A DNA stretch of 64,000 nucleotides. Source: Cardiocondyla obscurior (lineage: Eukaryota > Arthropoda > Insecta > Hymenoptera > Formicidae). The stretch lies in contig NC_091874.1 in assembly GCF_019399895.1 (NCBI RefSeq), positions 1,924,501 to 1,988,500 of the forward strand, read 5' to 3'. The notes below the pieces were generated by a model, which saw only the letters and a list, made by a program, of their open reading frames with translations, was not told where the DNA came from and did not search any database. This document shows positions 50,101 to 59,200 of this stretch, piece by piece (position 1 is the stretch's first letter; each line of letters starts with the position of its first letter). Position numbers and translations under genes: made by a program.

Positions 50101-52087
50101 ATTAAGTTTACGATTGACTCGATCAATTAAAATCAATGATGAAATACAATCGAATTAATTATATTTGTCGACGGAAGTGTCGTAAAATTGTGGGCTAGGT
50201 CCGAAAGTAACGATTTTTTTTCTCCTTAATTCGTTGAAATACCGTCGCCGTTTATCCGTCATAAGTTTTGATAAATTATTCTTTTTTCTTATTTTTTTTT
50301 CTTTTAGAGAAACGTAACCAGATGAATTTCATGTTATTTAACGATCGGAAAGTCGTCGGTTTTTCACGCGCAACGTCGTACGCGATCACCGGTATTATCC
50401 CGCCGATTACGCAGTCTTTCGGCCGTCATTTACACGTTCGGATCTCGTTACAGATCCTTTCAACGAGCCGTGTAAGCCCTCGAATATTTCAGCCATCTCG
50501 CGCGAAACGGGATAAATTAATTTCGCGCTCGTTACGGCGCGACTGGCGCTGCCTCGCTCGATTTCACCCGAGCAAAAGTTTTATCTGCCGCCGTTCGCGC
50601 CGATGTATGTGTGTCAAAGTGGCGGCAGCTTCGTTTTTATTCGCGGCTGTATGCCATTTTCAATCTCCCGCCCCGGCGTTCCACTTGTTCGCTTTCTTTT
50701 CTCAAGTTCGGAAACCTATAATACACATAAATACGCCGTTTTTTCCTCGATCGTGGAGCGCCCGTCAGCGTTGCGCGAAACAGAGAATCGTCGTTTCTGC
50801 ACGCTGGGAAACATTTTCGCGAATAATCAGCGGATAAATTTTGCAAACTCAACGCTGTCGAATTAAAATTTCCCCGGGGCGGGTAAATCGGCGTCGGTCG
50901 GGCGGGTTACATAAAAATAGCTATCGACAATCACGGCGGTCTAAAAATTCGCTGGGAAAAGGCAGCTCAGGCTGAAACGCCGGAGAGACCGAACGGGTCG
51001 CTTTTAGACCCGGAGCCTATCGTGCGATACTAACGCGTAGCAAGTCTAAACCGAGATGAAAGTTTAACGCCAACTATAATTTCGTGATACTTTTAACCAT
51101 AAATGTAGTTACTCTCTCAGCCTCCACTGTTTTTCGCTTGTCGCAACGGTTCATCCAACTGTATTTATTCGTTAGAAATATCGTAAAATTGTAGTCGAGG
51201 CTGAAGCTAACTTATATTTTTTTTCCTCCCCTTGCATATTTATCCCGCTAATAAAATTATTTAAGCACTGTAAACAATTGTAAGTGGCGGCCCTGTTTGA
51301 TTTCGTGATTCGCCGAATACCAAACGCGATAAAACGCGTTTTCAGCCCGCTGCGTTCGCTGGAACGTCGAGAGAAACGAGGATGGAGATTGTCGAATCGG
51401 GATCCACCTCTTTTTTTTCTCTCTTTTTTCTTTTTTTTTTTTTTTTGCAAAACGATCAGGTCTCTATGTTTGAAGAACTGCACGTTGATTAGCGCGCTAA
51501 CGAGATAGTCTCCCGTATGACTAAGGGAAACAGTGATGATTATTAACGATGAGTAAGTATAATAAATAAAGAAGCGATAAAAAAAAAAAAGATAAATAGC
51601 GGAATATTGTCGGTGCACTTTAAATCGTTTAAACGATCGCTTAATTAATCAAGGTGCCGCGGCCAAAGTTCACCGTTAATTTCTGCGCTCGTCAGAATAT
51701 TTTCTATCGCGCCTGAAAATCGCCGCGACACAAATTGCAATTATAAATCCTGCCTGTGACATTCGGATTGATTGAGTAGAAAAAAAAAAAAAGAAAAAAA
51801 AAAAGGAAAACCAGGATACGCGTTATCACAGTGCCCGCTGATTATTCATCCGCCTCATTGTCAGTGAAACATTATCAATACTTCACAGGCAGAAACACGT
51901 AAATATTTCGCAGGCCAGGTAAATTTTATCGCAATCCCGGGATCATCATTTTCGGACGGTTATCGAGACAGGTTTTATGCGTGACATTTACCTCTGGCGA
52001 TTCGTCCGGCACCTTCCCCATCCAGCTCAGCGACAGAATGTTGCAGTCGCACTTGGCGTTGTTGTTCTTCTCGAAATGCAGATGCAT
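29123..52087 (-). CDS. Tulp4: Tubby-like protein 4 (TULP4/Tusp): WD40, SOCS box and tubby domain
   Basis: Fifteen coding exons on the minus strand: 51992-52087, 44982-45149, 35629-35811, 35163-35270, 33782-33938, 33324-33589, 33021-33109, 32792-32926, 32273-32693, 31874-32051, 30088-31783, 29886-29999, 29602-29827, 29309-29494 and 29123-29239. All phases agree: 4140 bases, 1379 aa. The Met at 52087 is the first after an in-frame TAG. WD40-type repeats cover about residues 14-350 (YYQEGWLATGNARG, VILVKWNEPYQKL, GIWTPDDQQ). A SOCS-box-like stretch follows at about 357-400 (LPLPPRL). The tubby fold is in pieces: LYLEYLGGLVPLLKGRR (exon 9), EVTSNIWGTKFKF (exon 10) and the C-terminal VYQLDFGGRVTQESAKNF to the end, split by about 700 mostly disordered residues. 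In the family the SOCS box suggests a cullin-RING substrate receptor and the tubby domain suggests phosphoinositide binding; the substrate is not known to me. Introns 1 and 2 are 6.8 and 9.2 kb. Intron 2 seems to use a GC donor (GAG|GCAAGT). Confidence 0.95.
32743..32768. repeat. 26-base T tract inside a 98-bp TULP4 intron
   Basis: A pure T run (A run in the sense of the gene) takes up over a quarter of the short intron between the exons at 32792-32926 and 32273-32693. It lies upstream of a CTAAGTA sequence that could serve as branch point. Confidence 0.8.
37355..37475. repeat. Palindromic intron repeat, copy 1
   Basis: The right arm reads TATTATAAAATTACAGTTGG then GGTCAAAAGTAGCC. The left arm (from about 37360) carries the reverse-complement version, ACTATAATTTTATGATAC. 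It sits in TULP4 intron 2 and is one of about twelve related copies. Confidence 0.6.
37885..38003. repeat. Palindromic intron repeat, copy 2 (weak left arm)
   Basis: The right arm reads AAAGTATTATAAAATTATAG then TTGCTCC and ends in TTTCTCTT. The left arm is degenerate, and the centre has the family motif TGACTTAATCATATTTG. Confidence 0.5.
38156..38342. repeat. Palindromic intron repeat, copy 3
   Basis: The left arm begins CACCGTACACCAAGAGAGAG and continues to AGACCCAGCCACAATTTTG. The right arm reads TATCGTAAAATTATAATAAG, TCCAGGGTCC, and ends CTCTCTCGGTG. The ends are inverted repeats of each other. It lies directly next to copy 4. Confidence 0.7.
38354..38530. repeat. Palindromic intron repeat, copy 4
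   Basis: The left end is CACCGAGAAAGAAATATG followed by TTTCGGACCCATCC. The right arm is AAATATCATGAAATTATGG, CTGGGTCC, ending TTTTCCTCTCAG. The centre carries AATTGACTCAGCCATATTTA. The junction with copy 3 makes a third hairpin (about 38323-38373). Confidence 0.7.
39370..39528. repeat. Palindromic intron repeat, copy 5
   Basis: The left arm is CCGAGAGAAAAATTTAGTTC then TTACAATTTTATAATATTC. The centre is AAATATAATTGACTCGACC. The right arm is AAATATCATAAAATTATCG, TCGAGGCCAAAAGTAACTAT, ending TTTTCCTCCCAG. This is one of the clearest copies. Confidence 0.75.
41731..42166. mobile_element. MITE-like element with ACACGGTAAAAA ends
   Basis: The left end reads CACACGGTAAAAAAAAAG (from 41731). The right end, reversed, reads TACACGGTAAAAAAAAAAAG (to 42166). 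The 436-bp interior is much more AT-rich than the CG-rich flanks and encodes nothing. The ends resemble those of the 26.57-kb element (ACACTGTAAAAAA), so both may belong to one group of non-autonomous transposons. It lies in TULP4 intron 2. Confidence 0.6.
42461..42772. repeat. Palindromic intron repeat, copy 6 (long or double)
   Basis: It begins CACTGAGAGAAATATCCAGT then TACTTTTGGGCTGAATCATA. It has ATATAGTTGACTCGCTGATA in the first half. It ends AAGTGTCGTAAAATTATAGT, CGGGGTCCAAAAG, TTTCCTCTCAG. An internal right-arm-like sequence at about 42580-42630 suggests two overlapping copies. Confidence 0.7.
43300..43545. repeat. Palindromic intron repeat, copy 7 (degraded)
   Basis: It contains GGTAAATATAGTCGACTCAA near 43315. 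A diverged right arm follows at about 43480-43540 (AATTATAGGTAATCGAGGTC, AGAAGCAACCATACTCTC). The pieces are further apart than in other copies. Confidence 0.45.
44300..44460. repeat. Palindromic intron repeat, copy 8
   Basis: The left arm includes AAATTTATGACATTTTTAA and the centre TTAGCTCGGCCATTATAAC. The right arm is AAAATGTCATAGGATTGTAA, TTGAGGCTAAAAGTATTAC, ending TTCTTTTTCCCC. It ends about 520 bases from the second coding exon of TULP4, on its 3' side in the sense of the gene. Confidence 0.65.
45262..45388. repeat. Palindromic intron repeat, copy 9
   Basis: The left arm is TATCGTGATATATTTAATCG. The centre has AAATATAATTAACTCGAGC and CTCAACTATATTCGTTCG. The right arm is AAAGTATTCGTAAAATTAAT. 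It starts about 110 bases from the second coding exon, on its 5' side in the sense of the gene. Confidence 0.65.
50019..50228. repeat. Palindromic intron repeat, copy 10
   Basis: It begins CCTGAGAGAAAAGTATAGTT then ACTTTTGAACCCAGCCGTAA. The centre has TTTACGATTGACTCGATC. It ends GGAAGTGTCGTAAAATTGTG, GGCTAGGTCCGAAAGTAACG, TTTTTTTCTCC. Both arms are clear. It lies in TULP4 intron 1. Confidence 0.7.
51058..51232. repeat. Palindromic intron repeat, copy 11
   Basis: The left arm is CCAACTATAATTTCGTGATA then CTTTTAACC. The right arm is TTATTCGTTAGAAATATCGT, AAAATTGTAGTCGAGGCTGA, ending TTTTTTCCTCCCC. It lies in TULP4 intron 1, 760 bases from the first coding exon. Confidence 0.7.
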
Positions 52088-52960
52088 GGTTGCGACGCGA
52101 TCGGACGGCCCGTCGAGAGGTCCATCAATCTATCGAACCGGCAGCACTTCGCACCGCAGTCCCGACACCGTGTACCGCGGCGGCCGGATTCCACGTCGTG
52201 TCCAGGCCCGCTTCCTCGGCGAGCATTCTCGCGGCGTGCGCGGCCCTTCACGCCGCCGGCGGATCCGCGATCGATAATCGAACCGCGGCGCCCGCACGCG
52301 ACCGACGTCCGCCAACGGAGGAGCCCCTCGTGGCACGGGAAAAATTCGCGGGCGCCTTTCCTCTTCCGCGGGCGATCCTCGGGGTTTCGGGATGTGGCAC
52401 TCTCGCCGCCGCGATCTTCCGGCCGCTGCCGACGTGGCCCGAGCCCGCGATCAATCAAAACGGTCAGCCCTTCGATTACCGTAGGCGAGGGGTGATGTCT
52501 CTCAACGCTGCCGTTTCTCCAGCTCCGATCATTTGTTTCTTACCGCGGCCGCCATTTTGCCGCCCGAGACGCTACTCCACCTTTTAGGGCGCGATCCCCG
52601 CGCCGCCGCCGCCGGGGGTTTCGCTTTTACGTGCGGGCGGTGGACGTTGTGTGCCTCGCAATGTCGCGCGCGGAACCGACGCACGAACTTGCGAGACGCG
52701 GGCGTGCGTCCGACTGAAAGCTCGGGCTGCACGCGGAGGGCCGGAGGCCGGAGGCCCGCCGGAACGCGCTGTCTCGCCGTCCGTCCGTTGCGCGACCAGC
52801 GTATTGATTCTAGTAGGCCGCGACCGCGCACCCCCGCGTCGCGACGCCTAACTTGCCGCGAGCTTTTCCGCGGCGCGACGCGCCGCGCCGCGACGTCCCG
52901 CCGAACCGCCAAGGACCGCTCCCTTTTTCAAACGCTCGCCCGCGCACATCGATATCGCAG
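52088..52960 (-). promoter_or_regulatory. TULP4 5' UTR and CpG-rich promoter
   Basis: About 870 bases just upstream of the TULP4 start codon are extremely rich in C, G and CG dinucleotides, then turn sharply AT-rich past 52960. This matches a broad CpG-type promoter with a long 5' UTR. An in-frame TAG lies 15 codons before the start. The long open frames here on both strands are by-products of the base composition. Confidence 0.6.
52549..52558 (-). promoter_or_regulatory. YY1/Pho-like motif in the TULP4 promoter
   Basis: On the minus strand this reads AAAATGGCGG, close to the AAGATGGCGGC core of YY1/Pho. It lies about 460 bases before the start codon inside the CG-rich block, where a promoter-proximal or downstream YY1 site is common in animal genes. 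Single motif evidence. Confidence 0.4.
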
Positions 52961-54520
52961 CACCGCTTTTGTATTACTTTTATTATTTTATCGTTACATT
53001 AATTTATATCGGCGTCTTATCACGTTGTTACTATATTTTGCATTTATTTATTTAGTATAAATAATTTAAATAATTCTGCGCGGCAGCTTTGCTCGCGTGG
53101 TAAAATAAAACTTTTGACACGCTGAAAACTATCGTTGGATAGTAAAATAGAGTAACGTGGCTTTTAGGGCAATGCGAGATAAATGTATTACCTTCTTTTC
53201 TTCTGCGAAATGTTGACAGCTTTAATTTTTTTTTTCTTTTCTTTTCTTTCTTTTTTTTCTTTTTTTTTTTTATCAATTTGATTTAGCGATATTTTCTCGA
53301 CACAACAATTTTATTCGCCCGATTCGAAGAGGGTGAATTTCACGCCACTTTGATCGCGTCGAGTGGGCGGCGTTCTCGTTTTTTTGTAGCGTGTGCTCGT
53401 TGCTTTTTGTTCTTCTTTCTTTTTCTTTCGCGTCACTGATGCGCGAACATCTGCGACTAGGGTCGCAAAAAATAATTAACGTAAAAGAAAACTTACGTAG
53501 TAAACCACTCGAGTCCTCAGAGAAGACAAACTCTTTACGAATTTATATAAATTTTATTTCGAGAGACCTCACTTTACTTTTCGTGCTGACGGATTCAATC
53601 GTGAATCACAGAATGCTTCAACTTTTGCGAAGAATCCTGAAAGTTATTAAATTATTAAAAACAAGCTCGTTTCTATTAAGTTTCTTGTACGAGACGACAG
53701 AAATAAGAAAAAGAAAATCCGGTCAAATTTTTCTTGCCTCGCATTCTGTAAATCAGCTTTATTTTTCACAGTTGAAATAAATATTATAAAATGATTTTAG
53801 GGGATGATTTTTATCTCACTGGAAATACGACGGGTGGTGAATATCCCAACGCGAAAGCATTTCTTGATAAGTAAAGTACACCCCTTTAGATGGCGCGTCA
53901 TGTGAGTTAATCTCTATCCCGGGGGTTGTATTTCTCTTCGTAACTATGCTGAATTATATTCAAAATATTCACAACGCTTTGAAACGCTTGATTATGTCTG
54001 TCCCATTAAATATTTTAAAAGATATCTTTCGAATGCACCCGGCGGCGTTCGTAACACACATTCAAACCAACCCTTATTATATAGAAAAAAAACCTTCCCT
54101 CATTTTCCCGCGCTCCGAGAAGAAGACCAGATGTGCCGCAGGGAATATCAGTTTATTATCACTTGATTTTTGAAATACAGCTAATTACAGTGTCTGTTAA
54201 TTATTTTGAAATTACATTTTGCGGGAATGCAACGTGTACAAATAATCTATAAAATTCTACGTTGTTTTCAGGATCAGCAGAGAAGACCAGCTTCAACATA
54301 ATCCGCCGCTTGTTTCAATATTAGCTTACGCCGTCAACATATCGCGTACAAAAGCGTGCAGGGAACAGGCAAAAGTATTCAGCTCGGGTTATGAAATGAG
54401 AGAAATTTCGAACGTCGCGCGTGAGATATGTAAAGTAAATAGGGGCGATCGACATGAATCGCGTAAGCCGATCTGTTTGCGAGTTCGAAAGCAGAAGTAT
54501 GAGATGCGTGGACGTAGTCG
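52961..54520. other. Intergenic between TULP4 and Akh
   Basis: AT-rich DNA with a CT-rich run (53225-53272) and no gene I can support. The plus-strand frame at 53391-53780 (129 codons) is Lys/Leu/Ser-rich and has no context. Confidence 0.5.
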
Positions 54521-54547
54521 GCTGCGCTGTCCAAATATCATTGTTTT

Positions 54548-54553
54548 TTTTAA
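54548..54553 (-). terminator. Candidate polyadenylation signal of Akh (ATTAAA)
   Basis: ATTAAA on the minus strand, about 60 bases past the Akh stop codon. It would give a short 3' UTR, usual for small neuropeptide genes. A canonical AATAAA also occurs further away at 54150-54155. Confidence 0.5.
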
Positions 54554-54614
54554 TTCAAGCTGACGATTTCGGCACGAACGATCTGATTGATAAGACCAAC
54601 AACGTCTCCTTGGC

Positions 54615-55284
54615 TCATTTGTTCAACGTCTGGCAGTCCAGGATCCTCTGTGCTTCGACCTACAAGCAATAAATCAGTTTAGCACAGGTCGAAAATAACG
54701 GCGCGCGTTATGTAATCTTAATGAATATTTGTTATAACGTTCGTCGTAAATAAATGGACACCAGCCTTCGAGTGTCACGTAATAATTTACAATTGGCGAC
54801 ATCACGCCGGAATTATAAATCTTTAACAATTTCGGTGCCGGTGTGAATAATGACGGGAAAATTCATTGTTCTTTTGCAACAACAATTTTTTATCCCTTTG
54901 TAAAAATAGAATTAATGCCGCCAGATAAATATTGAAAAATCAAAAGCAACGTTGTTCAATACTTTTGCCTGTTTGAAAGAAATGACTTTTTAACATTCAT
55001 TCGGCAGTATCAATTTGGAAATTTCCGCGAGAGGCATTGAATTATGAATATTTTGAATGATTCACGTATTTATTATGTGCAATTCTTACCTGAATAAACG
55101 AGTATAATTTTAGCAATTGTTCCAGCGATGCACCTTGCGACGAACAGTCCGCGTTGCTTGATCTAATTCGCACATCTTGACTTCGTTTACCTTGACCCCA
55201 TCCGGTAGAAAAGTTCAACTGAGCTTCACCATTCGTTACGAGGATTAAGAAAAGAAATGCTACAGCGAACAATCTGACGGACAT
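54615..55284 (-). CDS. Akh: Adipokinetic hormone precursor
   Basis: Two coding exons on the minus strand, 55090-55284 and 54615-54659 (intron donor CAG|GTAAGA, acceptor TTGTAG|GTC, phase 0), give 79 aa. Residues 1-21 are a signal peptide (MSVRLFAVAFLFLILVTNGEA). The hormone is QLNFSTGWGQ at 22-31, followed by the amidation and cleavage site GKR (32-34). It should mature to an N-terminal pyroglutamate, C-terminal amide decapeptide. The AKH-associated peptide (35-79) has two Cys (C47, C74) and ends VEAQRILDCQTLNK, matching the C-terminal pattern of other insect AKH precursors. AKH is made in the corpora cardiaca and mobilises lipid and carbohydrate from the fat body through the AKH receptor. 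A 10-base 5' UTR part precedes the ATG after an acceptor at 55294. Confidence 0.94.
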
Positions 55285-56165
55285 CTTACAGAACCTTGGA
55301 AAAGAAAAGAAAAAAAGAAAAATTTATTACGTACACGTCTGAATTAATACGAAAATAATTTTCTGCAAATATTGTTCGTAAACCATCATAGAAATTCGAT
55401 AATTAAAAATAGTGATAGATTATTTAACTTGAACATTAAAATTATAATTATATATAAATATAAGAAGTACATTTTTTAATACTCGAAATAAGTATTTATC
55501 AGTAATTATTTGGTAGAATTTAATTTCTTTAAGAGAACATCTTTGGGAACACTCGGATGAATTGAATTTATAATGCAAATGATCAATGTTATTTTTAAAT
55601 ATTTATTATGAATGTTAAAAGAGATAAATATTCATGTCACATCGTAACATATAATAACAAAAAATGTTTTGAATATTTATACCGCCGACACCGTGGGACA
55701 ATAAATATGCATGATGTATAAATGCGTGTGTAAAATAAAAAATTAAAATAAAAAAATAAAAAAATCGTAAATACGTTTGTAATAATATCATCAAAAGTAC
55801 AAACGGCGCAATGAAAAGTACAAATTATATGCATTTCTACGATAAAGAAACCCTCTTTTACTTTTTAAATTTATTGCAAAAACCGACGTTCAAAAGCCGG
55901 TACAATTATTTAACCTAAACTAATCAAACTAATAAATCACAAAGCCCCTTAAAGCGCGAAGAAGAAATTCGATCTCTGAAAAAGTAAAGCTGTGCTTCTT
56001 AAACCTTCTTTCGATATCAAACAACTGTTACGAGCACTCGATTTTTATTCACGTCGAACGAATCGTCGGTTCGTCCCGACCGTTTGAGCCGAGATGGTCG
56101 CACTACTTTAACAAAGATAAATAAAATGTTTTGACGAAAGAAAGAAAGAAAGAATGAAGACTCAC

Positions 56166-56262
56166 ATGGCGCAACACTTTCTTATAGACGTAGGTACGGA
56201 ATGGTTTGGTTTCCGTTCGAGACAATACGCGCGATGCCGATCTGCAAGAGGTCTCGTTTACG
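56166..56262 (-). other. Non-coding first exon of Akh (5' UTR)
   Basis: The exon is inferred to run from about 30 bases below the TATA box to a donor GCCAT|GTGAGTC at 56166/56165. It splices over an 871-base intron to 55294, where a long pyrimidine tract precedes CCAAG. Neuropeptide genes often have such a short leader exon. No cDNA is available to confirm it. Confidence 0.55.
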
Positions 56263-56285
56263 TGGTCCTCAGGATGCGGTTGCTG

Positions 56286-56293
56286 TTTATATA
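56286..56293 (-). promoter_or_regulatory. TATA box of Akh
   Basis: TATATAAA on the minus strand, with a CCAAT-type sequence (GGTCCAATAAATG) just upstream. The spacing puts the start of transcription near 56260, consistent with the inferred leader exon. A strong TATA promoter fits a peptide hormone gene expressed in few cells. Confidence 0.65.
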
Positions 56294-59200
56294 CATTTAT
56301 TGGACCCCTTGCTGCAACGCGCGCACACGTTACAACATCCCCCGGCGATTCAATCACCGCTCGTCTCGAAGGGATAATGAAAACGCCGCGTCGGCATTTT
56401 CGCGTCGCGATCCAGTTTGCGGCTTTACTTTATTTAACAGACAGGATTTTGGAGACATGCAGCTTTGCGCGTCCCTTCTTTATCACAGGCATAGAAACCA
56501 GTTGTAAAAATCAGTTAAAGCTTTAGGGATATCAATGAAATATTTTTGCCGAAGCAGATCGCACCGTAGGCGAGAATAATAACATTTCTGTATACGTTTT
56601 GACGTGACGCTTTTAAAAAAAGTAGGTTGAAAGAGACGCGTATTCCGGTGCGATTACTTTGGAATGACATCTTCGTTTCAGCGAAATCCATCCCGAAAAT
56701 TATTTTATCCCGCGAATGTCGTCACTGTGACGATTACGTGTGAAGGGACAAAGCTGGATCGCTTGCGTCATTCGTTGTCAAATTAAATTAACATGTGCGA
56801 CCGTGACACTCGCGGGCTTCCGACTAATTTGCCAACGTGGGACGTGGCAGGATATGAAGCCTTATCGATTGCTTCATCAATCAATGATATTACGTACCTA
56901 GGAAAGTATATTTAAATTCACGGGATCATTAAAATGGCAATTAAAAACCGACGAGGATGTATTCGAATTTCACTTTATTGCTACTAAAAAAGAAATTACA
57001 CATAACGCATTCGAGCTAAGAGTGAGTAGAAGGTAAATGATAATAGTGCGGTCATATGTTGCTGTCGATTATCACATATTAAATGGTTCACGATAGTTCT
57101 TAACTTTCTAAGTAATGTACAAGCTTGTGTACATCCGCGCGTTACGTTAGCCGTGGATATATATATATATATATTCTCGTGTCTATTTATTAGAGTTTTT
57201 ATTTATTTATTTATTTATTATTTTATTTTATTTTTTAAAATTTTTTACAATACGTTTTTATTAAAATGTAGAGCGATACATTGTAAGATCCAATTAAAAT
57301 TTAGTCATTAAGAACGCGTGTCAAAAAATGCATCCCTCCGTCTATCTTAAAGGCAGTGTCGAGTAAACATTTATCAACAGCATTTATGAACTCTTTATAT
57401 TATACGATCTATCTCTGCGAATAATAAAAACGACACTTACGTACGCAAGTACGAAAATCGGATGAGGAATAATGGCGGTGTTAACTTGTTTTTACAGTGG
57501 CCACGAAGTGAAGTGATGAACATACAAATTTCATAGGCATAGTCTCTTCGAGGATCTCTTAACAAGTGAGTAAGAAAAGTGCCTCGTTGCAAAAAAAAAA
57601 AAATATAGAATGACAAAAAAAAAAATTATAAAACTCTTATGCTCCTCTGCGAGCTAATCCCGTTAACAGAATAATTAAAAGTCGAGCAATATTTAGCGTT
57701 AGTTGCACGCCCGTCTGGCGGATTAATAATCTATTACAATTATCGTACGCTAAACTTTTACCATATAGCCTATTACAATTATTATACACTAATCTGTATC
57801 AAATAAACTTTATATTGAAGTAACATCTTTGAACAACGCTTGCCGAATACCGTTTCAGTGTAAAAAAAAAAGAATTGAATAGCACGGCAGTGCGCAAAAG
57901 TTAAATTTTAACGTAGATAACCCTCAATATAAATAAATCAAGAAACCCTAGAACGAGTGGATCGTTATAAAAAAATTAGAGAACAACCACACGTTTTATA
58001 TCAAATAATTCAGCTTCTAAAATTTCTTTCTTTTTTTTTTTGCAACACTCCGCTCGCTCTAACGTTCCCTTATTTATTCATGTTATCATTATGATCACGA
58101 GCCTGATGAACGACAAATGATTATTGTAGATAATCCTTAGAGCATAGGTCTTTTACATTTCATCCGTCTGTCACCCTAGTCGTTGTTCAATGGCAAGCCC
58201 CTAAATAACTTATGGACATTCCTAGGAGGAACGTGCTCGCGAAGTTCTGCCCCTCAAACTCTTGAGATCACACGCGTTCACCTAAATTACATTTCTTATC
58301 GCATATACGTATACCATACCTACAAGTTGGGTTTTATTTTCACGATATGTATTAAAACTGCGCGGTACGTTGAGTTCTAGTCAGCGCCTAATCAACGAAA
58401 GGAGCAAATACTTACAGCTACTCCCGCTATTTCTCGCGACTATTGAATCATGACATTTGATTGTGATTGCTTTTATGCACATATGTATGCTAGGATCAAT
58501 TACATTTGTATTTCAAGTATAAAAACGTGTTTACTTCAATTTTTAACGTTTCCCGGTTATTTGCACGATTTCGTAGAGAAAATAAAACGTTAAAAGTTTA
58601 TTGAATGCGATTATATATACACAGATCTCGTTAGAATGATTTTAAACCTTTCAAAGAACACCATAACGTACCGTTTTACTACATGTGCTCGCTGCGTACT
58701 AAAATACATTCGAGACACTTCCTCGTCGCACCTTCTCGTTAACGTCATTAAAAATTTTAAGCGCGTAAGTAATCGAGAAACATTCGTACCACAGAGTATC
58801 TCAACGTATCCACGTGCAGATAATACATATGTCGTTTTATTGTATGAGAGCCTTAAAAGTAAGAGCATCCATTTATACATAAATACTTATTAGCTGCGTT
58901 AAGATACGACGAAAATGACAGCGTTAATGTTATGGAACGGCTGGTCGATGAAGAACGTGAAGAAGAAACGTGCTCGTGGCGAGAACGCACTAGGTCGTTG
59001 CGAGCCGTGATACACAACAATCTTATCGATAAGAGTCGTCGCTCACAAAATGAGGAGAAAGATCAGTGTCTAAAGCGCGCTATGGCACTCGACCTTCGTT
59101 CTACATTCGTCTATACCCGCAATGTTTCACAATGTTTGGAATACTCGGTTGCTTACAATGACAAAATCTTAATTAGCGGAATAACGTTATGGACAAACTT

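Noticed and set aside
52027..53060. Several overlapping 100-175 codon frames on both strands
   Set aside because: They lie in the extremely CG-rich TULP4 promoter and 5' UTR, where stop codons are rare. They are Arg/Pro/Ala-rich, overlap each other on both strands and resemble no family.
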